DNA of 64,000 nucleotides from Peromyscus leucopus (lineage: Eukaryota; Chordata; Mammalia; Rodentia; Cricetidae), in the NCBI RefSeq assembly GCF_004664715.2, contig NC_051086.1, positions 71,167,986 to 71,231,985 of the forward strand, read 5' to 3'. The position numbers were made by a program, and so were the translations under genes. Positions 35,344 through 63,153 of this stretch are shown here, piece by piece (the stretch's first letter is position 1; each line of letters begins with the position of its first letter). A model generated the notes under the pieces. That model saw only the letters and a program-made list of their open reading frames with translations, searched no databases and had not been told where the DNA came from.

Positions 35344-35945
35344 TTATTTGTTGATTTCTTACATGTTGATGTTTGAAGGAAATAGAGGAGACTGGGTGGG
35401 TAGCCCCTGGCTGGGTGACGGGTAGATTATGCTTCTGATCCCCAAGACAGGGAACACTGGAGACCCAGTTTTAGACCACACAGTGATTCGGTCAGTCTTG
35501 AGCAGGCTGGGTTTGAGGCATCTCACTTAAGATTCTTCACACAGAAGGGTGTAGAGACTTTTGGACATAGGGATCTGGCACTCAAGAAGAGGCTGTAAGT
35601 AGAGAACCATGGTTGTGGGGTTGGTTGGGTCCCTCAAAGAATGTGTGAGGAGTACCCAGGACAACATCCTGGGGGTTCACCAGCATTCTAGGAACTTGTT
35701 TTGGGGGTCTTTTGACTTTACAAATATATAATTGGCCAGTCATGATGACGCACACTTATAATCTCGGGACTTGGGGGGCAGAGACAGAAAGCTTACAGGG
35801 AAGAACAATGGAAGTTGCTTCTCTACATAGTCCGTCCCTGTCTCAAACAACAGGAAGTACCCCGCAGAATTAGTGAGACAAATAATTTGGTTATGAGTGG
35901 GGGAAGGATATCTATCATGCTTTCAGAGTCAAATGTAAACACCGA
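35344..35945. other. Mostly unique stretch
   Basis: A diverged sense B1 fragment is likely at 35735-35810; otherwise nothing recognised. Confidence 0.45.
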
Positions 35946-36063
35946 AGCTCAGGCTGGCCTGACACTCACTGTGTAGCCCACGCTGGCCCGGGACCCGTGG
36001 CTTTCCTTCAGTCTCGGCCCTCTGAGTGTTGTGATTACAGGCATGTGACACCAGGCCCGGCTC
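35946..36063 (-). repeat. B1 SINE fragment
   Basis: Antisense: 'cactgtgtagcccacgctgg' to 'gacaccaggcccggctc'. Confidence 0.75.
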
Positions 36064-36157
36064 TCCCGTTTTCCCCCTTTAACTTATTCTTCTATTCGGT
36101 TTCCTCCAATCCTGCTGGTGTCAGGTCCCAGCCCTGGAACTCTTAACCTTTTGGTGC

Positions 36158-36450
36158 CTCAGATCAGAGGAGGGACAATAATAGCTTCTACCTCACAGTG
36201 ACGTGCAGGTGAAAAGACTTAGGTGCTCAGAACAGTGACTACAAACGGCTGTTCTCCTCGCGATCACTGTTGGCCGAGACGATAGTAATTGCAGTACTGT
36301 TCTCTGACTGACTGCATTCATACTGAGCTCCAGGACTGCAGAGGTTGGAATCCGACAAGCTAAGTTCTAATCTTGAGTGACCTTGGCTTCTCTGAGCTCC
36401 AAGCTCTTCCTTATACATGGAGGCAGTGCCTGCCTCACAGTGAAATGAGG
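36158..36450 (+). repeat. MIR relics (two fragments)
   Basis: 'gggacaataatagcttctac' and 'ttaggtgctcagaacagtga' (36158-36240), then a second weaker fragment with 'tgagtgaccttggcttctct' (36340-36450). Confidence 0.55.
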
Positions 36451-37154
36451 CCTGAAGCCCTGGAAGGCAGAAGACACTCACGGTGGCCCATCGCCTCCCA
36501 TTCTCTTACCCTTGGATGTTGGTTCAGAATCAGACAATCTGCTGATTCCAACTCCCGGGTCTCCTCTTCCACCTTGCCAGAGGCATTCTCCAACAGGATG
36601 ACAGTTCTCCAGTGAGACTCTGGGACAGAGTGGTGGGTAAATAATTGCAAATCTTCCCTTTCCATATCTGCCCTCTGCTCAGTGGGAGATGTCTTGGGGT
36701 CTTAGGGAGCTGGCCTGAGAAGCGAGGGCAAGCTAGTCAAAGCAGTGGACTTCTGTGGTTCATTTCTGTGGCCCAGGAGTTTCTGTTCCGTTGGCACAGC
36801 TGTGTCCGGCTCTCCTCCTCACATCCTCTGGCTCCTGCTGCTCTTCTCAGCCTCCTCCCCTGCTGTCCTGCTCTCACACCTGACCCATCTTCCCACAGAC
36901 CGATCTCAACCTGTGTTCTCAGGTACAGGTGGCTTCCTCTGCCGGGAATGACCTCTCCCCTCTTTCGTGGGTCAGCCCCTGATAAAGCTGTCAAGTCGCC
37001 CTTGCGATAAACGCTCTCTTCCTCATATGGAATTGTAGGTCTCTGCTTCTCGTGTCCTCCAACAGTCTCTTGAACATGCTAGCATCAGGACCCCACAGTG
37101 CCGTGTGCTTACAGGGCCCAGTGGGAGCCTGCAGGGTTGGTAGGATTAAGGAAT
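36451..37154. other. Mostly unique intronic stretch
   Basis: No gene. An L2-like relic may occupy about 36900-36990. Confidence 0.45.
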
Positions 37155-37251
37155 GACTGGAGAGCTGGGGAGATGGCGTGCATGCGCAGTAAAGTGTTTG
37201 CCATACAAAGTGGAGCTCCGCCCCCAGCACCATGTTAAAAAGCTGGACGCC

Positions 37252-37425
37252 CAGCCAGGCGGTGGTGGCGCACGCCTTTAATCCCAGCACTCGGGATGCA
37301 GAGCCAGGCGGATCTCTGTGAGTTCAAGGCCAGCCTGGGCTACCAAGTGAGTTCCAGGAAAGGCACAAAGCTACAGAGAGAAACCCTGTCTCGAAAAACA
37401 AAACAAACAAACAAACAAACAAAAA
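37252..37425 (+). repeat. B1 SINE (inside B4A)
   Basis: A complete cricetid-like B1 with an (AAAC)n tail. Confidence 0.95.
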
Positions 37426-37431
37426 AGCTGG

Positions 37432-37660
37432 GCACCGGCTGAAAAGATGGCTACTCAGTTCACTGGCCACTCTGGCAGAGGACCTGGATTTGGTTTCTAA
37501 CACCCACATGGCAGCTCACAGCTGTCTAGAAGTCTAGTTTCAGGGGATCTGATGCCCTCTTCTGGCCTCCTCAGGCACCAAGTACCCGAGTTGTGCACAT
37601 TCAGGGCAAGCACTCATACAGACAAAATAGAAATAATAAACCTTAAAAAAAAAAAAAAAA
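37432..37660 (+). repeat. B2/B3-type SINE (inside B4A)
   Basis: 'ggctgaaaagatggctactc' head, 'tgatgccctcttctggcctc' body and A18 tail. Confidence 0.88.
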
Positions 37661-37877
37661 AAGCTAGGTATGTTGTGCACACATGTAATCCCAGTGCTGT
37701 GGAGGCAGACACAGGCAAGTACCTGGGAGGACGCTGGCTAGCCAGTCTAGCCTAATTGACAAGCTCCAGGCTCAGTGAGAGACCCAATCTATTAAAGTAA
37801 GGTGCATTGAGACTTCCAGGTTCAATCTCTGGCTTTACTCACATGTGCACATACACACAAAAATGAACATGTGTAAT

Positions 37878-37880
<3 letters not shown>

Positions 37881-37923
<43 letters not shown>
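37881..37923. repeat. (CA)n microsatellite
   Basis: About 21 CA units. Confidence 0.97.
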
Positions 37924-37925
<2 letters not shown>

Positions 37926-38438
37926 AAGGAATGGATGGATGGTTGGATAGGCAGACTGAAGCCAGGATATTCATTGAAGAGAAAACAACCCAGCCTCATG
38001 CCATTCATTTTCTGGAGACAAGAGCGTATACCCTTTTTCCCACACCGAGGCTCCATCGCCACCAAGCCAGCAACCCTTAAATTCTGGAAATGAGAATAGA
38101 TCCACTTCTTCCCACCCAGAGATGTTATTATCAAGGCTATGATGCAAAGCAACATGGTACAGATCAATTGAGAACCTACTATGTCTGAGTCAGTAAGAGA
38201 TGAGCCTGAGAAAGCTTTCAGAAAGCTACTGTGGTTTTAAACCCATAGTGGACATCATCATCATCAACAACTTGAAATTCTTTGTGGTTCTTCTGGTGGC
38301 TCTTTCTGAAAGTACTTCAAACTTTAGCATCAGCGGAGAGTGAAGTCTCAGCCACTCCTGTGTAGGAAATTACACTCTTGCCGAGACATGGGAACCCCTC
38401 ACCTGTAGGATTATCCAGGGACAAGCAAACACAACTTG
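37924..38438. other. Unique intronic stretch
   Basis: No repeat or gene recognised. Confidence 0.5.
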
Positions 38439-38630
38439 TTTTCATTCATTCGTTCATTCATTCATTCATTCATTTATTATGTATACAGCATGTATGACTG
38501 ACTGCAGGCCAGAAGAGGGCACCAGATCTCATTACAGATGGTTGTGAGCCACCACGTGGTTGCCGGGAATTGAACTCAGGACCTCGGGAAGAGCAGCCAG
38601 TGCTCTTAACCTCTGAGCCACCTCTCCAGC
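38439..38630 (-). repeat. B2 SINE with (ATTC)n tail
   Basis: Antisense and complete; the tail is an ATTC microsatellite (38441-38474). Confidence 0.95.
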
Positions 38631-38699
38631 CCACAACTTTGTTTTCTTACCACTTTGGGAAAATTAGATTCCAATATGTTTTAGAATTGTCCTGAATGA

Positions 38700-38860
38700 A
38701 GGACCGGTGGGATGGCTCAATGGGGTTGTCAACAAGCCTGAAGACTCAGGTTCAATCCCCTGGGTCCCCACAAGTCATCCTCTGGCCGCCACATATACAC
38801 CGTGGCAAGCATACCGCATGTGCACACAGATGTGCACACAGAATAAATTAAATGTTATCA
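38700..38860 (+). repeat. B2/B3-type SINE
   Basis: Diverged: 'ggaccggtgggatggctcaa' head and 'cacacagaataaattaaat' tail. Confidence 0.75.
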
Positions 38861-39566
38861 TTTTTCAAAGAATAGGTTGTTTAGTAAAGGGTCTCATTTC
38901 TCTGATGAAGGGTCTTAGGATTTCCGTTCACATAGCTGGCCCGTTTTTTCTTTAGTCATTATTCTGTACCAGTTTGGCTGAGAGGTCAAGTCTTGGACTG
39001 GACCATCCATAGTCCCAGAGCTGAGACTGAGGATGGGCAGAGATGGTCCCATCTCTACTGTGTCATTCCTGTGGCCAGGGATTGTGTTGTTCAGTCCTTA
39101 AGTCCTGGCCAAGCTTCATCCGAAGACAGCCTCCTCCAGCAGTTTGCTTGATCCCATGATGGGCACAGGGCACTCACAGGCAAAGTGAGAAGTAAGGGCG
39201 GGTGTAATGAGTTAGAAGACAGAGGCCAGAATCTACAGGGCAGTAGCTGTCGAGGCATCCCAAAAAGCCACCAGTGGCAGCTGACACTGCCTTCAAGGAC
39301 AGAAGGACAGAAGGCAGAGCACATGAGCACTCTGAGCCTGGAGGTTTGGGAGCACATAGAAGGTTCAGGAGACACTGTGGTCAGGAGAAAAGCCATCTGT
39401 ATTTGGTCCGTATGGTGTAAGGGTCCTGCAGCTTTCACAGCAGGTTCTTCATTTAGGTCCTGTCTGCAGTGCCCCTCCTTCCCATCCTCCCCACCCCGTA
39501 CCCCCAGCACCTCTGAAGTGAGAAATAATGATTACTAGTTTAATATGAAACTACCTAGTAATAAGA
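38861..39566. other. Unique intronic stretch
   Basis: No repeat or gene recognised; open frames on both strands of up to 139 codons lack support. Confidence 0.5.
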
Positions 39567-39672
39567 CTGTTTTTGAGATACGGTGACCTGAAACTCACTG
39601 TGTAACTGGCCTCATACTTCTGGCAAACCTCCTGCCTCTGCTTCTGGAGTTACAGGCATCAGCCATGCCCAG
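39567..39672 (-). repeat. B1 SINE fragment
   Basis: Antisense, diverged and internally deleted. Confidence 0.65.
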
Positions 39673-39711
39673 GGAAGGCCTACTCTTTCATAGTTCCGAG
39701 AGACCTACTCG

Positions 39712-39866
39712 GCCAGCAAGATGGCTCAGCAGACAAAAGTACTTGCAATGCAAGCCTGGCGACCTGAGTTCGATTCCCTAGATCCCATGATGGAAGGAGA
39801 AAACCAGTCCCTGGAACGTGTTCTCTGTCCTCCACATACACACCATGGCACCTATGTGCTCACATG

Positions 39867-39914
<48 letters not shown>
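39712..39914 (+). repeat. B2/B3-type SINE ending in (CA)n
   Basis: 'ggccagcaagatggctcagc' head; the tail becomes GCGCGCACACAC and (CA)n to 39914. It ends 134 bp before exon 3. Confidence 0.85.
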
Positions 39915-39915
<1 letters not shown>

Positions 39916-40048
39916 TATTTTTAAACATTTTTTTAAAAAGAGGCCACCCTGAAGCCTGCCTAGAATGATGTCGACGTGTTGGGTTCTCGGCCGCAGCTCA
40001 TGCCTGCTCCCCAGGGCTCCTCTAACACAGGTCTTTGTCTCTCTGCAG

Positions 40049-55548
<15,500 letters not shown>

Positions 55549-56890
55549 TGTGAGACATGCTCCAACCAACAGTATGCTCCAGATGACTCAGGGTTCCACC
55601 CGGCACAGGGTTCCGCTCCTGGGAGAAGCAAGGGCATTAGCAAGCATCTCTTTTTGCCACACTTCCCAGGACCACTGGAAGAAGAGTGGTGATGGTGGGT
55701 GGCGGGGAGGTGCTGTTTCCTGCCCCCAGTTCTCAGTCTTGGCTGCGGAACACACCTACTGTGCAGAAAGTCTTGTGTCCAGCCAGACCTCCAGCCACTA
55801 TGCAGTTGTGAGGTGGGTCCCTAAAGGCTGAGTTCTTCAAAGGAAGTAAGGGTGAATGTCTAGGTGTCCTCAAGGTGCTGCTCTTTCCCCAAGCCTAGAT
55901 GGGTCCCCCGCTGGGTCTCCTTTGCCCCGGGCATCAGCTGCACACACACACCAGTGAGTTCACCTGAGTGCATGGCCACTTCTTGTCTCCTTTCAAGGCT
56001 TCACAGGGGCAACTTTAGCTCTGTGTTTTCCTTCTTCACAAAAGAACAAGGAGGTTAGGTGAGCCCCCGTCCCCGGGGAGGTCTCTGCGCCCTCTCTAGC
56101 TGGTGCCTGCCTCGGTGGTGCTCAGGGAGGAAAGGTTCTTCCTCCCTGCTCTTAAACTGATCTTCAGTTGCAGGCTTCAGGAGCCAGGGTGTAGACTTCG
56201 GTCCCAGAGGCGAGGACAAACCTGGGATGAATCTTTTGATTATCAAACTCCTTGTCACTCCAGCGACTCCAGTTCCCCTGAGGTAGAGACCAGGAACAGA
56301 GAGTAACTCCTCCTCGAGGCTCGCCTGTCTCTAAATCCCAAAGCAGACAGAAAGGAAGCCCCAGCAAACATCTGGGCAGAGGGAGGATGAGATGAAGGCA
56401 GAGAGAACAAGATTACAGCTGAGCAAGGACAGACTTCTTCTCAGAGAGGTTCTCAGAGCCAAGCTGGGGAAGAATAACATGTGACCTCATGGGTTTGCAG
56501 GGTCCAGAGGCCCACCTTCCCAGTCTAAGCCATACAAACCCACAGCCCAACAGAAGGTGTGCACATGGAATTGGAGCCAAAAGTTGGCCTGGGCAGCTTG
56601 TACCAAGTGGGCAAGGGCTGAGGGGCCTCCTGTAGCTCTCCATCCCAGGGCATCCCGACCATGGTTAGCCCCTCAGGCATTATCCTTGCCTGGAATGTGA
56701 ATGTGGGGGCAAAATGGACACCGGATCCTACTAGGGAACCTTTTCTCCTCAAAGTCAGTGAGGAGACTGGCACCCAGGCACCCACATGGGTATTTATATC
56801 TGAACCAGACAGAAAGATGCTTGAATCAGGCACTATGTTGAGAAATGTATTTATTTGCTAATATATTTATCCATAAATATGATCTGTCTT
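55549..56890 (+). other. RNF43: RNF43 3' untranslated region (end approximate)
   Basis: This is a SINE-free stretch of about 1.34 kb directly after the RNF43 stop. The end is placed just after variant poly(A) hexamers at 56860 and 56872, followed by a GU-rich tract. The first clear SINE (56951) begins only after this point, as expected for a terminal exon under constraint. No transcript evidence is available here, so the end is an inference. Confidence 0.65.
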
Positions 56891-56903
56891 TGTGGTTTTG
56901 TTT
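56841..56903 (+). terminator. RNF43: Likely RNF43 poly(A) region with AU-rich element
   Basis: Two ATTTA-type motifs (56849-56857 and 56864-56870) flank the variant hexamer AATATA at 56860-56865. A second variant hexamer, CATAAA, lies at 56872-56877, and a GU-rich tract covers 56884-56903. The arrangement fits a cleavage site around 56885-56900. No canonical AATAAA is present in the 3'UTR. Confidence 0.5.
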
Positions 56904-56950
56904 CATTATAGTTTTCCGCTCAGAATAACGATTTCATCTTTTCTGTTTCC

Positions 56951-57082
56951 TTTTTTTAAATTTTTGAAGCCCAGCCTGACTCAAATTCACTTCATAGCTA
57001 AGACTAGCCTTGAACTCCTGATCCTCCTGCTTCCCCCTCCCAATTTCTGGGATTATAGGCATGTACTGTTAGTATGTCTGGC
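56951..57082 (-). repeat. B1-like SINE (old)
   Basis: Antisense, diverged: 'gactagccttgaactcctga' and 'ctgggattataggcatgtac'. First repeat after RNF43. Confidence 0.7.
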
Positions 57083-57304
57083 TTTGTATGTTATGATATC
57101 AAAAGCTCATAAGGATAGGGTGGGTGGTTTTTAAATCCCCGAAACATGGCTTCGTAGGACCAGAGAACAAAGCATGCCTGGGTTATCATCACAATTCAGC
57201 TCTTTATCTGTATTGTACTGTTGCTCACTCTGATGCTTCAGTGACTTACTTTGTGGCCTGAACCAAATACAGTGCCTTGGTATGTGTGTGTACACAGGTG
57301 TATT

Positions 57305-57540
57305 CAGGTGTGAGTTTGGGGCCAGCCTGATCTATGTACCAAGTTCAAGGACAGCCAGAGCTACATAATAGACCCTGTCTCTGGAGAAAACAACAAAACT
57401 ATAAAAAAGGGTCTCTCACTAAACCTGGGAACTTTGTTTTGACGAGACTGGCTGGCCCTGAAGCCCCTGGGATCTGCCTATCTCTGGCCCCGGGTGTTGT
57501 GATTACAGTTGCCCAGCTTTTATGTGGTGGGTCCTGAGCC
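57305..57540. repeat. B1-derived fragments
   Basis: A sense 3' piece (57305-57385, 'gacagccagagctacataat') and an antisense piece (57425-57540). Confidence 0.5.
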
Positions 57541-57559
57541 AGCTCCCCAGCCAGCAGGG

Positions 57560-57680
57560 TGTCTGGCTTTTTCCATCAATAAAATGATCCTCCTTCAGAG
57601 TTGATACAAGGCTTACATGAGATAGCTTAGTGAAAATGTATTCCAAACTGAAAAGCTACTTCCCAGTGCTAGAAAGCATC
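57560..57680 (+). repeat. MIR relic
   Basis: 'tttttccatcaataaaatga', then 'gcttacatgagatagcttag', follow the MIR 3' half. The AATAAA at 57578 is part of it. Confidence 0.6.
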
Positions 57681-58071
57681 TGAAAACCCAGTTACAGACC
57701 CCGTTTGAACGCATTTTGGGACAACCCAGAATCAGTCTTGCGGCAGTTCAGTTTCAATTAGAAGAAAGGCTGGAAGGACAGAACAGCAGGGATTGTGACT
57801 ATTTATATCCCAGCGCTCCGATTCAGATAAACACAGTGACTACACTTTGTCTACACTCCAAGAACTGGTCCTTTCTCTGTATGAATTCCTGTGGGGGTCC
57901 CTTCAAACGGCACGTGTATCTGGTGCCCTCTACAAATTCCCTAGGGTCAGGAGGGGCCTTGGCTCTGTTCACACTGCACCATCCCTCATGCTGCTTCTGC
58001 ATAGTCTGCCCAGGAGTCTAGGTGTCTGGGTGCCCAGTTCAGAAGGCCAGGGATTTTGCGTCATACACTGT

Positions 58072-58086
58072 CCAATGGCGGCTGAG
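58072..58086 (+). promoter_or_regulatory. CCAAT box fused to YY1-like site
   Basis: CCAATGGCGGCTGAG combines an NF-Y-type CCAAT with the ATGGCGGC core often seen at CpG promoters. It lies 1 kb upstream of the SUPT4H1 ATG. Role inferred. Confidence 0.35.
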
Positions 58087-58473
58087 GCGGGGGAGTGCGT
58101 GAGAAGTGAGATCTCTAATGTACAGATGCTCTCATGGAATTATGTCTAAATGTGCCAAGAGTTTTACAAAGCGTAAATTATCAGCCGGGACGCGCAAACG
58201 AGAGAGGTTTTTTAGAAAGAATTGAATATGCGTGCCCCCCCACCCCTCGGCGCGGCTCGGTTCCTGGGGACCGCAAACGAAACCCTATCAGGCTCTCGCA
58301 GTTACAAGAAGTGGCGGAGCTTTGCCGGGTTTGTTTTGTCTGCAGACCCAGAAAGGCAAGGACTCACTGCCTCGCGTTTTAAAACAACCCAGCGGGAAGT
58401 ATTCCGAGCATTCGGGAGGCTGAGACATGAGGGCAGGGAGTACCAGATCGGCCTTGTCTCAAAAGAGTAAAAC

Positions 58474-58585
58474 CCCCAGGCGTCGTGGCACGCGCCTACA
58501 ATCCCAGCCCTCCGAAAGTGGAGGCAGGGAGATCAGAAGTTCAAGGTCGCCGTCCTGTAGGCAGAGAGACCAGCTTAAGGAATTA
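58474..58585 (+). repeat. B1 SINE (diverged)
   Basis: 'ggcgtcgtggcacgcgccta' head; inserted at the upstream edge of the SUPT4H1 CpG island. Confidence 0.75.
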
Positions 58586-58673
58586 CCATTTGCCGTCGCA
58601 ATACATAAGCAAACGGACAAAACAATCTAGGTTCCCATCGGGGATCCTAGGAAGACAGGGCCCGGCCGCCTGA

Positions 58674-59748
<1,075 letters not shown>

Positions 59749-60176
59749 TAAGCCCCTTCCCGCGCCTTTGTTCCCCTCTGCACCATGTTGACTGTGGCCC
59801 AAGAAGTAATTCTGGGGCAGATTTCTAAGGTCGTAAGACTAGCTGGTCTCAACAGTTCTTTTGAGACCGGCCCACTAGTTCTCCACATCGGGACCAGTAG
59901 CTGTGAGCTTCCTGTGGCTGTTGAGTATTTGACATGTGCTTAGTTCACATTAGAATATGTTTAGGTGTCCGATATACACCAGAGAGCAAAGGTTCAGCTT
60001 GAAGAAAAAGAATGCTAATTTTTCAAGATTAGTTAAGTGTTGAAATAATGTTTTGGATTTATTTGGTTAAATATTGAAATTAATTTCATCTTGTCTTTAC
60101 TGTTTTAAACAGTGGCTAGAAGGAAATTTAAAATGATGTGTCCTTTTTCTGAATTTGTTTAACAATACTTTCCTAT

Positions 60177-60337
60177 TCTTTTTGGTTTTTCTGAGACAAG
60201 GTTTCTCTGTGTAGCTTTGGTATCTGTCCTAGATCCCATTCTGTAGACAAGGCTGGTCTTGAACTCACAGAGATCCGCCTGGGCCTGGCTCTGCCTCCCG
60301 AGTGCTGGGATTAAAGGCGTGCCCACCACCGCCCGGC
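60177..60337 (-). repeat. B1 SINE
   Basis: Antisense, complete, ending 'cccaccaccgcccggc'. Confidence 0.95.
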
Positions 60338-60440
60338 TTTGTTTCCCTATTCTTGGCAGTTTAATGATAGTTGACACTGTGTTTATCTTTTACACCATTG
60401 CATGGCACAGGATGTAGGAGGTGGTAGACCCTTAATGTTG

Positions 60441-60530
60441 AAGGGTTGGAAGTATAATACAACAGGAGAGCATGTGATTACCATATACAAAGCCCTCGGT
60501 CTAATTCCTGATGCTTCCCCCAAATCAGGT
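60441..60530 (+). repeat. ID-like fragment
   Basis: 'caggagagcatgtgattacc' and 'tctaattcctgatgcttccc' suggest a diverged ID. Confidence 0.4.
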
Positions 60531-60609
60531 ACACGGAAGATCTGTTTTTAAAATGAAGGGAAAGGAAGGTGTGGTTACAGTTGAAAACTATGCCCTCAAA
60601 TATTATTTT

Positions 60610-60930
60610 AGTGAGGATGGCGGCTTGCACCTGTAATCTCATCCTCTGTGGGGGAGAAGCCAGAGAATCAGGAGGCAAGCCTCAACTACATAATGTGTTT
60701 GAGGCTAGCTTGGACTATGTGAGAACTCAAACAAGATCAGTTAGATGGTTCAGCAGGTAAAGATGCCTAATGGCAGGCCTGATAACCTTGACTTCAGTCC
60801 TGAATCCCACAAGGTGGCAGGAGAGCACTGAGTTCTTAGAATTGTTTTCTGACCTCAAAGCATGTACCCTGGCATGCATGCATGGGTGAGAGAGAGGGCA
60901 CACACGCCCCCAAATTAGTTAACTAGAAAA
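60610..60930 (+). repeat. B1-like and B2/B3-like SINEs in tandem
   Basis: Diverged B1 (60610-60730), then a B2/B3-type copy (60735-60930, 'agttagatggttcagcaggt'). Confidence 0.65.
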
Positions 60931-60957
60931 AAATAATAATAAAACAAAGTTGATAAT

Positions 60958-61090
60958 CTTTTTGTTTTTGTTTTTGTTTTTTGAGACAGGGTTTCTCTGT
61001 GTAGCTTTGCGCCTTTCCTGGACTCACTCTGTAGCACAGGCTGGCCTCGAACTCACAGAGATCCGCCTGCCTCTGCCTCCCAAGTACTGA
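60958..61090 (-). repeat. B1 SINE (head truncated)
   Basis: Antisense, GTTTTT tail; stops at 'ctgcctcccaagtactg'. Confidence 0.92.
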
Positions 61091-61679
61091 AGAGGCCTAT
61101 GAGAGGACTTTTCTTTCTGCAGCATGATCCAGTGGGGATAAAGGAGATGAGAGAAGTGTGAATGGCCTGGTCTTCTTCCCCAAGGCAGTAGCATTGCTAA
61201 AGTTCTTCAGGACTCCAGGCCAATTACAGATTCACATATAAACTGGGCTTAAGCCTAGTGTTTATTAAAGTTCTGTGAAGGTGGTCCTGATTTCTTTCAG
61301 GGAAGAATAAAAGATGGGGCAGAAAAGATAGTGATTTGGAACCATTACGTCCTGTGCATGCAAAGACACGCTCATGTAGTCTCTTCCCTTGTTTCTTCAT
61401 TAGCCATTCAAGATTGATGATTAATGAAGAAGCTGTGTGTGTGTTGATGCTTCCTTCAGTCCTAGCACTCAGGCTGAGTTAGGGGTGACACAAGTGTCAT
61501 GTAGCCCTTGGTTGCATCATGAGACCCTGTCTGAAAATACAAAGTCTAAAATGGAGGTGCTCCCATCTGTAAGTGAAAGTCTGCTAGCTGCTTTGAAAGA
61601 TGTTAAGAGTTATACAGTGAGCTGTGAGTAAGAGACACACTTTGAATTCTTACCAATTTAACCTTTTTAAAAATTGCTT

Positions 61680-61845
61680 TAGCCAGGTGGTGGTGCTGCA
61701 CGCCTTTAATCCCAACACTCGGGAGGCAAGAGCCAGGCAGATCTCTGTGAGTTCGAGGCCAGCCTGGTCTACAGAGTGAGATCCAGGACAGGCACCAAAG
61801 CTACACAGAGAAACCCTGTCTCGAAAAAAAAAAAAAAAAAAAAAA
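61680..61845 (+). repeat. B1 SINE
   Basis: Complete, with an A-tail of about 19. Confidence 0.95.
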
Positions 61846-61877
61846 GTTGCTTTAAAGAGTTATCTTTCTTTTTGAAT

Positions 61878-62058
61878 TACATGTATGTGTGTATGTGCAT
61901 ATGAATGTGGGTGCCTAAAAAGGCCAAAGTCCTCAGATCCCCTTGGAGCACAAGTTACAGGCAGTTGTGAGCTGCCCTGTGTGGTGTTGGGAACTGTACT
62001 TGGGTCCTGTTCAAGAATAATATGTGCTTCTAATCATTGAGCTGCTCCCTGTCTCCCA
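61878..62058 (-). repeat. B3-type SINE
   Basis: Antisense, diverged: 'acaggcagttgtgagctgcc' and 'ctaatcattgagctgctccc'. Confidence 0.8.
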
Positions 62059-62379
62059 AAAGTTTCTTTTTTAAGTTGGCTATTTTTATTATATGGATGT
62101 GTATAGTACAGATTTTTAAAGCTATTATCTGTTGATGCTGTGGATTCTTCCTTTTAGCCATTATGAAGATACAGCTGTGAAGATGAGTTATACATACTTG
62201 CTTAAGTCCCTGCTTCGGAGCTTTTCGCTGTTTGTCCACGAGTAGAATTGCTGTATCTAGTATAACAAGTATTTAGTGCTTAAAGGTTCCAATTTCTCTC
62301 CTCACTGTCTCCGGTTACTTTCTGGGTGTTTTGTTGTTTTGTTTTGTTCTTGTGTTTTTTGTTTGTTTGTTTGTTTGTT

Positions 62380-62532
62380 TAGTGTTTTTATTTTTTTGAG
62401 ACAGAGTTTCTCTGTCTCCCTGGCTGGCTGTCCTGGAAGTCGATATGTAGATCAGGCTGACTTCAAACTCACAGAGATCTGCCTGCCTCTGCCTCCCAAA
62501 TGCTGCGATTAAAGGTGTGTGTCTTGCCTGGC
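62380..62532 (-). repeat. B1 SINE (inside L1)
   Basis: Antisense; a GTTT tail precedes it and T43 (62537-62579) follows. Confidence 0.9.
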
Positions 62533-62535
62533 TTT

Positions 62536-62536
<1 letters not shown>

Positions 62537-62570
<34 letters not shown>

Positions 62571-62579
62571 TTGTTGTTT
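62537..62579. repeat. Poly(T)43 run
   Basis: An uninterrupted T-run between the B1 and the resumed L1. It may be the tail of another truncated antisense retroposon. Confidence 0.9.
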
Positions 62580-62727
62580 TTTAAGAGATCCTGATGGCTG
62601 TGGGTTATATCTTTATAATTGCCACCATAATAGGTAGGGATTAAATATCTTGCAGGTTTGATTTACATTTCCCTAATAATTGATAACACTGGTCTCTTAT
62701 TGCTAAAGCCAGTTTTAAATTTGCTTT

Positions 62728-63153
62728 TTTGCACTGTTGGAGATTAAACCCTACATCTTGCATGCACTAGGCAGACTCTCCGTTCCTGAGCCATAGTCCA
62801 AGCCCAGTGTCACTTGTCTTCTGTGTTATAGTCTGTTCAGATCCTTTGGCCGTGATGGTGCAGGACTGTAGTCCCAGCATTTGGGAAGTAGAGGTAGGAG
62901 GATCAAGAGTTTGAGGCCATCCTGGGCTAAAAGAAAAAAAAGAAAGAAAAAGTCCCTTCCCTGCTGCTATCCTGTTTTTGACTTGTTTTGAGACAGGGTC
63001 TCATACAGCCCAAACTAGCCTCAAGTTTGGTGTGTAATGGAGGATGGTCCTCCGCCTCCTGAGTGCTAGAAGTAAAGGTGCTCACTGCCATACCCACTGG
63101 AAGCTGGTCTAGGACATGCTAGGTTAGCACTCTGCCCCCTGAACTGGGTCCCC
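62728..63153. repeat. ID, B1 and B4 copies in series
   Basis: Antisense ID (62728-62803), sense B1-like (62848-62950) and antisense B4-type (62978-63153). Confidence 0.65.

Larger units (their letters stand above)
37155..37830 (+). repeat. B4A SINE interrupted by B1 and B3 insertions
   Basis: The B4A head (37155-37250) ends in AAAAAGCTGG. The B4A remainder resumes at 37660 with AAAAGCTAGG and carries 'gctagccagtctagcctaat' and 'aggctcagtgagagaccca'. Between them sit a complete B1 and a B3, with another AAAAAGCTGG copy between the two. Confidence 0.75.
56904..58640. other. Intergenic gap between RNF43 and SUPT4H1
   Basis: This gap of about 1.7 kb holds an antisense B1-like copy, two B1-derived fragments, a MIR relic and a sense B1 (annotated separately). 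The unique block 57690-58200 includes a CCAAT box fused to a YY1-like core (58072-58083). CpG density rises from about 58230 towards the SUPT4H1 promoter. Confidence 0.7.

Noticed and set aside
57578..57583. AATAAA as the RNF43 poly(A) signal
   Set aside because: It lies within a MIR relic and no GU-rich element follows. The region near 56872 fits better, though this is not proven.
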